A stretch of DNA of 64,000 bases from Deltaproteobacteria bacterium. GTDB lineage: Bacteria > Myxococcota_A > Polyangia > DRWM01 > JAAZOP01. Shown piece by piece: positions 52,889 through 61,598 of the stretch; within the stretch, counting starts at the first letter, position 1; the number at the start of each line of letters is the position of its first letter. The position numbers and the translations under genes were made by a program. The notes beneath the pieces were generated by a model, which was given only the letters and a program-made list of their open reading frames with translations, was not told the DNA's origin and made no database searches. The stretch covers positions 1-64,000 of the forward strand of contig JACRCX010000022.1 of assembly GCA_016218815.1 (NCBI GenBank), in the 5' to 3' direction.

Positions 52889-55291
52889 TCAGTTTCCCAG
52901 CAGGTCATCGTATTCCATCCGGATCGATTCCAGGTCGCGGTCGCGCTGCTCGCCCATCTGCATCACGCGCCGCCGGTGCTCCTCGGACATCGTCCACGCG
53001 CTGTCCGCCAGCCCGACGTCGGAACGCAGGATGAGGTCCTCGAACCGCCCCGCGATCTGCTCGAAGTTCTCGAACGCGTAGCCGCCGACCACGTCCGCGG
53101 CCGTGTCCTCGACCAGGTCGAGCCGTCGGCGGTAGTCGTCGAGCTTGGCGCGCTCCTCCTGGACCGCCGCCAGGAGCACCCGGCTGCGGTCGGACGCCTG
53201 ACCCTCCAGGGTCGCCAGCACGCGATCGAGGTCGGCCTCGACGCGGCCGAGGTCGGCGAGCGCCCCGGCGACGCTGGCCACGACACCCCCGGCGGACCCT
53301 CCGCCCAATGCCGAGACCTCGCGGGCCACGGCCTCGCGATGACGGTCGCGAATGTCCTGCGCCTGCTCGGCCGAGACCTCGCCGACCTGCACCTGGGCGC
53401 GCAGCACGTCGACCTGCTCGCGCATCGCCGTCGCCTGGTCGCGGTAGTGCCCCACCGCGCCGCGAATCAACCGCAGCTCGGACTGGATCGCCTCGACCTC
53501 CGCCTCCGTCAGGTTGCCCCAGTTCTCCGGGCGGGAGAGGTACTCGTCCAGCGCCGTGGACATCGAGTTCACCAGCTCGACAAGGTGCGCCGTCTCGGTC
53601 AACGTGTGCGACAGCTCGTCGATCGCATCGCGCTGCGTCTGGTACTCCGAGGACATACCGTCGGCGTCGACCGGGAGCTTCGCAACCTCCTCGTCGAGCT
53701 GCCGGCGCTCCTGGCGGGCCTGGGCCGCGGCGCCCGCGGGCGCGGTCACCCGATCCAGCTCGGCGGCGAGCGACGCGCGGATGTGCGCGCAGCGGTTGGC
53801 GACCTGGATCGCCTCGTCGCGCACGCCGCGGAACTCGGCGAACGCCCCCATCGCGCTGTCGCCGGAGAGAATCGCCTCGAGCTGCGCCGCCAGCCGCTCG
53901 GTCTCCCCCATGTAGCGGCGGATCGTCGCCAGGCCGTCGAGCACCCCCTGCACGCGCGCGATGCTCTCGTTCTCCTCGTACCAGGCCCGCGCCTCGGGCG
54001 GCAGCAGGCTCGTCGCCGCCACCGCCTCGGCCCCCGTCCGGACCATGTCCGAGAAGTACTGCCGGAGCTGCTCGCGCGAGGACATGGACTCCTCGATCTG
54101 CGAGAAGACGGGACCGTAGTCGGTCTTGACCGAGCGGAAGGCATCGACGGAGAAGTTGGTCGTCGCGGAGCCCTCGCCCGGCTGCGCCGTCGTGCACTCC
54201 GCCGGCAGCGCCGGCAGCGCGGCCGCGTCCTGGCCCGCCGCCTCGGCGATCCGCCGCTCCGCGTCCAGGAGGAAACACTCCTCGCTCAACACCACCCTCC
54301 CTTCCCGAAGGAGGATGTTCCCCAGGAGAAGCTTGGCCTCGGGCGCATGGCGGCTCTCGGGATCGTAGATCACGAGCATCTCGAGCGACCGGCGGGCCTT
54401 GGTGGTGTCGCCGCGGGCCAGGTGCACCCAGGAGACCTCGTACAGCGCCTGGTCGAAGAACTCCGAATCGGTCGAGATGTGCTGGTAGGCGTCGATTGCC
54501 TCGTCCTCGTGCTGCAGCTCGTACTGCACCCGGCCGATGGCCAGGTAGGTGAGATCGACCGTCTGCTCGTCCTCGTCGGTCGTCGCGGGAGAGAGCAGGA
54601 CACCCTGGAATGCCTCCAGCGCGCGCTCCAGGTCGCCGCGCTTGACGTAGACGACGCCAAGGAAGTAGCGGGCCCGGAGCGTGTACTCGGCGTTCTCGGG
54701 CACCGCCAGGAACGAGCGCTCGGCCTCGGCCAGGTTGCCGCGGAAGTAGTAGTACTTGCCGCGGAAGTAGGGCGTGATCGCCGCCACGTCGGCCGCCGGC
54801 AGCCGGTTCAGCTCCGCGAAGTAGCGCTCGATTCCCTCGAAGTCCTCCATGCGGATCGCGATCTCGATCAGCCGGCCCAGCGCGTCCTGCACGTAGGGCC
54901 GGAAGCGCATCTCCCCCGACTGCTGCAGCAGCCGCTCGAAGTACTCGCGAGCCCCGTACGGGTCGTCGCTCTCGTACAACGATTCGGCGAGGCGGAACAG
55001 CGCGTCGGCATAGGCCGTCTGGTCCGGGTAGTTCTCGACGATGTCGAGGTAGAGGATGCCGGCCTCTTCGAAGAACCCGAGCCGGAAGAACATGTCCGCG
55101 TCGGCCAGCTTCTCCTCCACGAACTGCGTGCGGTCCTCGCCGACGCGCACGTTGGCCTCGCGCGCCAGGGCGGCCACGTCGTTCGCCGCGTTCTGGATGC
55201 TGCTCTGCGCCGCGGCGACGTCCGCCGCGGCGGGCCCCGCCGCCAGCGTGGCGAGGAGAACGGCCCCCGCGAGGGCCGCGAAACGGAACAT
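52889..55291 (-). CDS. Exported TPR and coiled-coil protein
   Basis: 800 residues from ATG 55291, preceded by GGAGGTGAG. A signal peptide ends AAGPAAAD. Residues 30-330 are TPR-like (LADADMFFRLGFFEEAGILY, TAYADALFRLAESLYESDDP, ARYFLGVVYVKRGDLERALE, YLAIGRVQYELQHEDEAIDA). Residues 400-780 are long helices with heptad patterns (RRYMGETERLAAQLEAILSG, VEADLDRVLATLEGQASDRS). Its start overlaps the previous gene's stop (TGATG), so translation is coupled. Probably a periplasmic structural component of the Glt-like machine. Confidence 0.78.
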   Translation of the reverse strand: MFRFAALAGAVLLATLAAGPAAADVAAAQSSIQNAANDVAALAREANVRVGEDRTQFVEEKLADADMFFRLGFFEEAGILYLDIVENYPDQTAYADALFRLAESLYESDDPYGAREYFERLLQQSGEMRFRPYVQDALGRLIEIAIRMEDFEGIERYFAELNRLPAADVAAITPYFRGKYYYFRGNLAEAERSFLAVPENAEYTLRARYFLGVVYVKRGDLERALEAFQGVLLSPATTDEDEQTVDLTYLAIGRVQYELQHEDEAIDAYQHISTDSEFFDQALYEVSWVHLARGDTTKARRSLEMLVIYDPESRHAPEAKLLLGNILLREGRVVLSEECFLLDAERRIAEAAGQDAAALPALPAECTTAQPGEGSATTNFSVDAFRSVKTDYGPVFSQIEESMSSREQLRQYFSDMVRTGAEAVAATSLLPPEARAWYEENESIARVQGVLDGLATIRRYMGETERLAAQLEAILSGDSAMGAFAEFRGVRDEAIQVANRCAHIRASLAAELDRVTAPAGAAAQARQERRQLDEEVAKLPVDADGMSSEYQTQRDAIDELSHTLTETAHLVELVNSMSTALDEYLSRPENWGNLTEAEVEAIQSELRLIRGAVGHYRDQATAMREQVDVLRAQVQVGEVSAEQAQDIRDRHREAVAREVSALGGGSAGGVVASVAGALADLGRVEADLDRVLATLEGQASDRSRVLLAAVQEERAKLDDYRRRLDLVEDTAADVVGGYAFENFEQIAGRFEDLILRSDVGLADSAWTMSEEHRRRVMQMGEQRDRDLESIRMEYDDLLGN

Positions 55292-56106
55292 CACTCACCT
55301 CCGCCCGGCGAGGTCGCGGCGAGGTCCCGGATCTGCTCGGTGAAGCGGATCGTCGGTCGTTCCTCGATCGCCGTCAGCGGATCCCCCTGCTCGAAGCCGA
55401 TCCCTTCGATCACCACTTCCTTGCCCCCCGCGATCGTGATCGTGTGGCTCGAATTGACACGGAACCGGTAGCCCTGGAGGTAGGAGAAGATGCCGTGGCC
55501 GTAGCCGCGGTACTCGATCTCCACCGCGATCGTGTGGTCGCCCGGGGCGATGATCGACTCGTAGACGTTGATCTCCTCGAGGTCGCCCAGCTCGCCGCTG
55601 TCGTCGACCTGCTGGTAGACCGGACTGTTGTCCAGGAGGTAGACGAGCTTGACGAGCTGGAACGTTCCGCTCATTTCGTTCTTGTGGACGATCTTGATCT
55701 TCGAGCGACCCGATGCGCTGCCCTGGATCACCGTCTCGGCGAGCTGCGCCAGGCGGGCTTTGGAGCGGAACACCTCCTGCTTGAGCTGGTTGATGCGCTG
55801 CTCCAGCTCCCGAAGCTGCAGCGCGTACGACGCCACCGCCTGGTCCTCCCCCTCGCGAACCGCCTGGACCGTGGTCCCCGGCGGACTGCCGGGCGGCGTG
55901 ATCGGCCCCGTCGTCGCCGGAGGCGCCGTCTCGGGCGGAGTCGTCGCCGCGGGACCCGTCTCGGCGGCCGGAGGCAGCGCGTCGGGGTAGGCGGGCGGCG
56001 TACCCGGGCCGGTGGGTGTCGGGTCGGCCGGCTGCGCGCCGGCCGCGGCGGAAAACGCCGTCATCAGAAGGAGAACGAAGGAGATCCTCGAGACCGTGTT
56101 CGCCAT
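55291..56106 (-). CDS. Exported protein with coiled coil and beta domain, Glt-cluster type
   Basis: 271 residues from ATG 56106. A signal peptide ends SAAAGAQ. A Pro/Thr/Ala spacer (28-75) follows. A coiled coil spans about 85-125 (YALQLRELEQRINQLKQEVF, RSKARLAQLAETVIQG). A beta-rich domain of about 130 residues ends the chain (IKIVHKNEMSGTFQLVKLVY, PGDHTIAVEIEYRGYGHGIF, SYLQGYRFRVNSSHTITIAG). Homologues of this architecture lie in myxobacterial gliding loci and are often mislabelled as dihydrolipoamide acetyltransferase because of the Pro/Ala spacer; there is no such enzyme domain here. Periplasmic role inferred. Confidence 0.72.
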   Translation of the reverse strand: MANTVSRISFVLLLMTAFSAAAGAQPADPTPTGPGTPPAYPDALPPAAETGPAATTPPETAPPATTGPITPPGSPPGTTVQAVREGEDQAVASYALQLRELEQRINQLKQEVFRSKARLAQLAETVIQGSASGRSKIKIVHKNEMSGTFQLVKLVYLLDNSPVYQQVDDSGELGDLEEINVYESIIAPGDHTIAVEIEYRGYGHGIFSYLQGYRFRVNSSHTITIAGGKEVVIEGIGFEQGDPLTAIEERPTIRFTEQIRDLAATSPGGGE

Positions 56107-56269
56107 GGAGCGCTCCCCTGCATCCCGGCCTTTCTCGCGATCATTTCGGGGGCCCCGACCCGACTCCTTCCGGCAACCGAGCACAGGCCCCCCGGGAGGA
56201 TCGCACTGCGCCAGGATCTCGCGGATCCATACACTCGCGGAGGGGAAGGTGCAAGGGGGAAGGGGCGGA

Positions 56270-58504
56270 TCAGGGCCAGTTGTCGGAAACGGTGAAGTCC
56301 TGCAGGTCGACGCGGATCAACCCGTCGCTGGACGAGTCGACCACCAGGAGGGCGGGACCGGTCTCCGTCGTGAGGTCCAGGGCCTCCGCGACCGGCAGCG
56401 CGCCGGTCTCGACCGACAACGCCGCGAATCCACCGGTGGCGTCCAACTCCCAGCGCATCCCCCGCTCCGACACGCTCGTCCCGCCATTCATCGTGAAGCA
56501 CAGGAACGGGTTCTTGTAGACTAGGCCCTGGGTCGCCCGGCCGTCGTGCAGGCAACGGACGTCCACCGGCTCCGTCGTGCAGTTCTCGTACGGCGTGCAG
56601 ATCGCGTCGTCCGGCGCCTCCACGCACAAGCCGGGCACGTCGTTCGTCGGGTCGGGATCCTCGCCCACCGTAACGTGATGCTGGAACCCCGTCGACTCGC
56701 CCCGCACCAGCCATTGCCCCCCGACCCGCACCTCGTAGCGTACCGCCCAGGGAAAACAATCTGGCGCCGGCAGGGGATCCTCGTTGCCGTCGGCCCCGAC
56801 GACCGTTTCCAGCAGCAGCCGGTCCGCGTACGCATCGGCGATCCGGTACTCGAGCTCCGTCTCTTGGCCCACCGCGCCCCAGGCCGAGCAGTCGGCGGTC
56901 TCGTCCAGCGGGTCCGGGCCGTCCTTGATGATCAGGATGTCGCCGGCCAGGACGCCGCGGGCGCAGAACGGCATGGCGCGGTCCCTGAACCAGCCGACCT
57001 CGCCGACCTGCCCGCCATTCCCGTCGGTCCAGGGGAGGACCCCCTCGTACTCGACAATCCACGTCTGGCTGACCGCACGGCGCGGGTGCTCGGCGTCAAA
57101 GAGCACGCCGTAGGTGGGGTCGCCCTCCGGGGTCTCCCCGCCGAAGTCGGCGAAACGGGGATACTCGTCGGGCGGCGTGCCCGTGTAGGAAAGCACGGCG
57201 CCGCCGGCCTGGAAGAACGCGGGCGGTTCGCCGGACCAGCGGGGCCCTTCGGCGCCGGCGATGCCGTTGCGCAGGACGTGACGGGGACAAGCGGTCTCGA
57301 CGTAGTTCCCCTCACCCGCCGCGGCGCCGTCCCAGCACGCGGCGTTGCCGTGGTCCTCGACATCGACCGCGTAGACCTCGCCGAACGACGAGACGACGAA
57401 GCCGAACGTGCCGTGCATCACCGCGGGCTCGGCCTCCGTCGGCGCCGGATCCTGCTCGATCCTGCCGATGAGCACGTCCTGGGCCAGCCCGGGAACGATG
57501 AGCTCGTTCCGCCACTCCAGCGGGTCGCCGGTGGACATGTCGATGGTCGTCAGCGTCTCGGCGTCGAGCACCATCACGCCGCGCGAGCGCCCATCGACGG
57601 CGTAGATCCAGCGGCCCGCCTCGTCGCCGGCCGGGCCCCATCCCGCCGGCTCGAGCGCCATCGCGATCGCCGGTCCGGGGAGCTGGTACGGGTCGGGAGC
57701 GAGGCCGGCCACCGTCAGGGCGAACGCGTCGTCCCAGGTCAGCACGGCCAGCCACGGGGCGGCGCGGTCGCCGACGAGCAGCCGGCCGCGGACGTCGTCG
57801 ATGAGGATCGACCAGGGCACGGCCAGGCCGGGCAACGGGTTGCCCTCGCCGTCGAGCAGCGGGAAGGGTTCGAGCACGACCGGGGGCCCCACGACGGGCG
57901 ACTCCCCGAGCGTCACGACCGCGACCGCCGACAGGTCGGGCAGGGTCACGACGACGTGGGTGGAATCGAGGTAGGCGACGTTGGAGGCCGGGACGGGGAG
58001 CGGGACGCGCGAGAGGAAGGGACGGCCGGCGTCCAGCGAGATGCGCGGGAGGAGGTTGGCCGGGTTGACGACCGACAGGAACGGGACGCCGTCGGGGTTG
58101 GTCGGATCGTCGCCGGGCCTGGGGTCGCCGAGGTTGGCGACGGCGAGCGACGAGCCGTCCGGGGCGGCGGCGATGGCGTTGGGGAGAGGGCCGACGACGA
58201 CGGGCGAGGAGAGGGGCTGGCGGAGGTCGAGGTCGAGCAGGCGGCGGTCGCGCAGATTCACGGCGGCCAGCTCGCCGCGGTACCGCTGGACCACGAAGGC
58301 GAAGAGGGTGCCATCCGGGTCGGCGTCCTTGGCGCACTTGTCCATCGTGGTGCCGGCCCAGGAGCTCGTCCCGTCCTCGTTCCGCGTCTCGACGGCGCAG
58401 AGGAGCGCGACGTCCGACGCGCTGTCCATCTGCCGCGTCGTGGTCTCGACGGCCGCGGACTCGCATCCGCAGACGCACAGGAGGAGGAGGAACTTCCTAG
58501 TCAT
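56270..58504 (-). CDS. Lipoprotein with beta-propeller-like repeats
   Basis: 744 residues. A very short lipoprotein signal (MTRKFLLLLCVCGCESA) is followed by many beta-blade-like segments, for example PNAIAAAPDGSSLAVANLGD, NVAYLDSTHVVVTLPDLSAV, RGRLLVGDRAAPWLAVLTWD and RWIYAVDGRSRGVMVLDAET. The second half contains several Cys pairs and a domain ending SSSDGLIRVDLQDFTVSDNW. The start overlaps the previous gene by 8 bp, and both encode propeller-like lipoproteins, so they are likely a functional pair at the outer membrane. No enzyme motif. Function unknown. Confidence 0.72.
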   Translation of the reverse strand: MTRKFLLLLCVCGCESAAVETTTRQMDSASDVALLCAVETRNEDGTSSWAGTTMDKCAKDADPDGTLFAFVVQRYRGELAAVNLRDRRLLDLDLRQPLSSPVVVGPLPNAIAAAPDGSSLAVANLGDPRPGDDPTNPDGVPFLSVVNPANLLPRISLDAGRPFLSRVPLPVPASNVAYLDSTHVVVTLPDLSAVAVVTLGESPVVGPPVVLEPFPLLDGEGNPLPGLAVPWSILIDDVRGRLLVGDRAAPWLAVLTWDDAFALTVAGLAPDPYQLPGPAIAMALEPAGWGPAGDEAGRWIYAVDGRSRGVMVLDAETLTTIDMSTGDPLEWRNELIVPGLAQDVLIGRIEQDPAPTEAEPAVMHGTFGFVVSSFGEVYAVDVEDHGNAACWDGAAAGEGNYVETACPRHVLRNGIAGAEGPRWSGEPPAFFQAGGAVLSYTGTPPDEYPRFADFGGETPEGDPTYGVLFDAEHPRRAVSQTWIVEYEGVLPWTDGNGGQVGEVGWFRDRAMPFCARGVLAGDILIIKDGPDPLDETADCSAWGAVGQETELEYRIADAYADRLLLETVVGADGNEDPLPAPDCFPWAVRYEVRVGGQWLVRGESTGFQHHVTVGEDPDPTNDVPGLCVEAPDDAICTPYENCTTEPVDVRCLHDGRATQGLVYKNPFLCFTMNGGTSVSERGMRWELDATGGFAALSVETGALPVAEALDLTTETGPALLVVDSSSDGLIRVDLQDFTVSDNWP

Positions 58505-59813
58505 GGCTGCTCGGAGGCTCCGGCGTCCCGATCTCCAGGACGGTCCGGGCGAAGTCGGCGCCGCCCGGGGTGAAGTCCAGGACCCACACGGTGGAGTCGC
58601 CGAAGTTGGCGAGGTACGCGCGCCCGCGAGCCGGATCGGGCACGATCGCGTGCGGGCCCATGCCCGCGCGGAAGACGTCGACCACGGCCAACAGGTCGGG
58701 ATCGATGACGAAGACCTCCTCGGCGTCGAAACAGACGACCAGGACCACGTACCCGCCGTCGGCCAGCGGCAGCATGACGAGGCGCGAGGGGCCGCTGCCC
58801 AGATCCAGCGTGGCCAGGGTGGAGCCGTCGACGGAGCCGTCGTCGCGCAGCGTCGTGTCCAGCACGACCACGCTCGGCGGTTCGCGGTTGGCCACGAACG
58901 CGCGCGTGCCGTCGGGGCTGAAGGCGAGCGAGCGGCAGTCGGCGCCGGGGTCGTTCGAACCGACGCCGATGCTGGGTCCGGTCGAAACCGCCGGGCCCTC
59001 GCCCGCCTGCCGGCTCTCCATGCTCATGAGGAACGGGTAGAGGCGGGACGAGTAGCGGCTGACAAGCCAGTACCAGGCCGTGCCGGATTCGTCCTCGGGG
59101 GTCTCCGGATCGTCCAGCCGCGGCTGCCGCGCGAAGCCGTTGACTCCTTCGGGAAAGACGTCGAGCACCCGGACCAGGCCCGGGTCCCGTCCCTCCCGGA
59201 CGTCGAACACCGCGACGTCCCCGGAGTCGACGTGCCCGGTGAACACCCAATCCCGGTCGACCAGCAGCGCGTACGGCTCCGTGGGCAGCCACAGGTCGCC
59301 GTTGCGGATGACCTCGTGCCCGCCGTCACACCGCCTCGCTCCGGGGCTCGGGTCGTCGAAGCACGACAGCACGCGCGTCCCCGGCGCGGCATCCTCGTCC
59401 AGGTCGAACCAGGTGAGCGAGGCGTTGCCGCGGACCGAGGCGTAGGCGCGCGAGCCGTCCGGGGCCACCGCCAGGTCGGTCACCTGCGAGCCGATGATCA
59501 CCGTGCTGTCGGCGACCAGGAAGTCCTTCTCGTCGCGGGCGCCCCGGCAGCGACCGAGACATCCATCGATCTGCGCATCCACGAGGGCGAGGTCGACGAC
59601 GTCGACGGTGCCCGAGTTGTATCGCAGGTCGAAATTGGAGTTGGCCACCAGCAGATACTTGCCGCCGGCGGCGAGCGCGAGGCCGGTCGGAAAGAAGAAC
59701 CGGTCGGCCGGCGGATCGATTCCGCCGGAGCCGAAGCAGCCCGCAAGCGCGACGACTGCGGCGAACGCCGCGAGCGCGAAACGGACGGATCGACGGGCCT
59801 TCCCCGGTCGCAT
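58497..59813 (-). CDS. YVTN-type beta-propeller lipoprotein
   Basis: 438 residues. The lipoprotein signal ends VVALAGC (Cys26), followed by FGSGG. Propeller blades of the YVTN type are visible: FFFPTGLALAAGGKYLLVAN, VTDLAVAPDGSRAYASVRGN, CRSLAFSPDGTRAFVANREP, SVVVLDTTL and RGRAYLANFGDSTVWVLDFT. Two Cys pairs lie in loops (GCLGRC, CFDDPSPGARRC). Probably outer-membrane anchored and involved in binding. Overlaps the next propeller lipoprotein gene by 8 bp and lies 29 bp after the FliQ-like gene. Confidence 0.78.
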   Translation of the reverse strand: MRPGKARRSVRFALAAFAAVVALAGCFGSGGIDPPADRFFFPTGLALAAGGKYLLVANSNFDLRYNSGTVDVVDLALVDAQIDGCLGRCRGARDEKDFLVADSTVIIGSQVTDLAVAPDGSRAYASVRGNASLTWFDLDEDAAPGTRVLSCFDDPSPGARRCDGGHEVIRNGDLWLPTEPYALLVDRDWVFTGHVDSGDVAVFDVREGRDPGLVRVLDVFPEGVNGFARQPRLDDPETPEDESGTAWYWLVSRYSSRLYPFLMSMESRQAGEGPAVSTGPSIGVGSNDPGADCRSLAFSPDGTRAFVANREPPSVVVLDTTLRDDGSVDGSTLATLDLGSGPSRLVMLPLADGGYVVLVVCFDAEEVFVIDPDLLAVVDVFRAGMGPHAIVPDPARGRAYLANFGDSTVWVLDFTPGGADFARTVLEIGTPEPPSSHD

Positions 59814-59842
59814 GGCGCCGGGACTGTACGCGAGCCGGCCGG

Positions 59843-60088
59843 CTACGGCAAGTGGGAGAAGAGGCGGGAGGCCAGGCGGACGATCTCGCCGCCCATCCAG
59901 GCGCCGGAGACGGCAAGCGCCACCGAGACGGCGAGGATCTTGGGCACGAACGACAACGCGTGGTCCTGGATCTGCGTCACTGCCTGCAGGAACGACACCA
60001 CCAGCCCCACCAGCAGGCTCGCCGCCAACACCGGCAGCGAGAGCACCAGCGACAGCACCAGCGCGTCTCGAGCAAGTTGAAGGACCAT
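59843..60088 (-). CDS. Orphan FliQ/SctS-family export-gate protein
   Basis: 81 residues from ATG 60088, with AGAGGTAGGGGG just upstream (an ATG 15 bp earlier overlaps that site). Two TM helices: LVLSLPVLAASLLVGLVVSF and ILAVSVALAVSGAWMGGEIV. The family signature LQAVTQIQDHALSFVPKI lies between them and matches FliQ (LQAATQINEMTLSFIPKI). FliQ/SctS is one of the three small export-gate proteins of flagellar and type III secretion systems. No other flagellar or type III genes are in the window. It starts 4 bp after the GltJ-like stop, so it is co-transcribed with it. Confidence 0.88.
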   Translation of the reverse strand: MVLQLARDALVLSLVLSLPVLAASLLVGLVVSFLQAVTQIQDHALSFVPKILAVSVALAVSGAWMGGEIVRLASRLFSHLP

Positions 60089-60092
60089 CCCC

Positions 60093-61580
60093 CTACCTCT
60101 CATGGAACCCGAAGGGGAGCACGAGGCGCGTGGTCGCGCCGGCGCGCGGGAACTGCCAGGTGCGCACCTTGCCCGTGATGCAGCTCTCGAGGTCTCCCGT
60201 GATGTAGTCCTCGCTGGTGATCGTGGCGCTGCGCACGGAGCCGTCGGGGGAGATCTCGATCGTCAGCCGGAGCGCCAGGTCGCCGATGAAGTCGCGCTGG
60301 CGCGCCTGGGCGTAGCAGTGCTCGATCCCGCCCTTGCCGGCCGAGACGACCGGGAGGATCTGATCGGTTCCGAGCGGCCGGGGCTGGTCGGCGCCGCCGA
60401 CGGTCAGCGGTCCGTTTCCGGTGCGGATCTGGCCGCCGACTCCGATGTCGCGGCCGGGGAGATACGGAGTCGTGCCGGACGTGCCGGACGTGCCGGAACG
60501 GCCGCCGGCGTCCCCCGACGGGCGGGGTCGCGAGCCGGTCGAGCCACTCGCGGAGGGGGGCGTTCCCGGTGCCTCCGGCTGCGACGGGTTGATCTCCTCC
60601 TCCGCGACGATCGTGGGGTTGGTGAGCTGGATCGTGAGCGAGCCGGACCGGATCGTCGGCAGGTTCGCCTCGACGGTCCCCGCCTCCTCGGCCGCGGCGA
60701 CGCCGACGACGCCCTCGTTGTCGCTCGCCGGAGGGCTCGCGCCGCCGCCGGAGACGAGATACATGAAGACCATGCCGAGGGCGAAGGCGATGACGGCGAC
60801 GAGGGCGTGGACGAGCCAGCGGTTCCAGCCCGGGGCCGGGGGCACCAGGCTCGCGGCCGGCGCGGTCGTGACCTTGGCGCCCGCCATCGGCGGCAGATCG
60901 AAGACCGAACCGCGCCAAGGTGCGCCGTCGGACGAGGCGCCCTTCTTCGCCGCGATCTCGGCGAGGTAGGCCAGGTCGCGCACCTGGCCCATCGGGCGCC
61001 ATTCGTCGAAGCCCTCGCGCCAGACGAGCGAGTTCAGGCCGACCTCGCCGTTGTCGATGTGGCGCCGGATCGCCTCCTCGCTCATCGGCCCCATCGGCTG
61101 GTTGCGGATGGAGACGTGCCAGCGGGCGAGCTTGCGCGAGACCTCCTGCTTGACCGCCTCCCTGGCCGCCTCGCCCAGGAACGGGCTGGCGATGATGTGC
61201 GTGGCGTCGTCGGAATCGCCCGGGGGAGCGGCCGGCTGCGCCGCGGGCGGCGCGGCGGCGGCGGCCAGGAGCTCCAGCTTCCCCGGTGCGGGGGTCTTCC
61301 CCGCACCCTCGAACGCCTTCTGGAAGCGTTCGCCCAGGGCCCCGGCGGGCGCCGCGGGCGGGGAGGAGGCGGCGGGCTTTCCCAGCGGCGTCGCGATGCG
61401 CTCACGGGGCCGCGCCGCGGGAGGAGGCGGGAGGGAAGGCTGCGAGCCCGGGGGCAGGTTGGGATCGCGGACCTCCAGGACGTTGCCGCAGCCGCGGCAG
61501 CGGATCTTGACCGCCTTGCCGCGCAGCCGCGCCTCGTCAATGTCGTACTTCGCCTTGCACCGGTCGCAAACGAATTGCAT
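60093..61580 (-). CDS. GltJ/AgmX-like gliding motility protein
   Basis: 495 residues. Zinc ribbon of the MJ0042 type at 1-37 (CDRCKAKYDIDEARLRG, then IRCRGCGNVLEV). A Pro/Ala linker is followed by a GYF_2 domain at about 150-205 (WHVSIRNQPMGPMSEEAIRR, GEVGLNSLVWREGFDEWRPM). One TM helix at about 255-277 (LVHALVAVIAFALGMVFMYL) and a long periplasmic Gly/Ser/Pro spacer follow. The C-terminal TonB-like AgmX/PglI domain closes the chain (KGGIEHCYAQARQRDFIGDL, LRLTIEISPDGSVRSATITS, LESCITGKVRTWQFPRAG). This domain order is that of GltJ, whose cytoplasmic zinc and GYF domains regulate the gliding complex in Myxococcus xanthus. Confidence 0.87.
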   Translation of the reverse strand: MQFVCDRCKAKYDIDEARLRGKAVKIRCRGCGNVLEVRDPNLPPGSQPSLPPPPAARPRERIATPLGKPAASSPPAAPAGALGERFQKAFEGAGKTPAPGKLELLAAAAAPPAAQPAAPPGDSDDATHIIASPFLGEAAREAVKQEVSRKLARWHVSIRNQPMGPMSEEAIRRHIDNGEVGLNSLVWREGFDEWRPMGQVRDLAYLAEIAAKKGASSDGAPWRGSVFDLPPMAGAKVTTAPAASLVPPAPGWNRWLVHALVAVIAFALGMVFMYLVSGGGASPPASDNEGVVGVAAAEEAGTVEANLPTIRSGSLTIQLTNPTIVAEEEINPSQPEAPGTPPSASGSTGSRPRPSGDAGGRSGTSGTSGTTPYLPGRDIGVGGQIRTGNGPLTVGGADQPRPLGTDQILPVVSAGKGGIEHCYAQARQRDFIGDLALRLTIEISPDGSVRSATITSEDYITGDLESCITGKVRTWQFPRAGATTRLVLPFGFHER

Positions 61581-61598
61581 GTCAGGTCCAACCGTCCG

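Noticed and set aside
49012..55471. Long plus-strand frames opposite the TPR genes
   Set aside because: They lack domains and signals; the minus-strand frames have signal peptides, ribosome-binding sites and TPR patterns.
55291..56106. Dihydrolipoamide acetyltransferase
   Set aside because: The only resemblance is the Pro/Ala/Thr spacer. There is no lipoyl or catalytic domain, and a signal peptide places the protein outside the cytoplasm.
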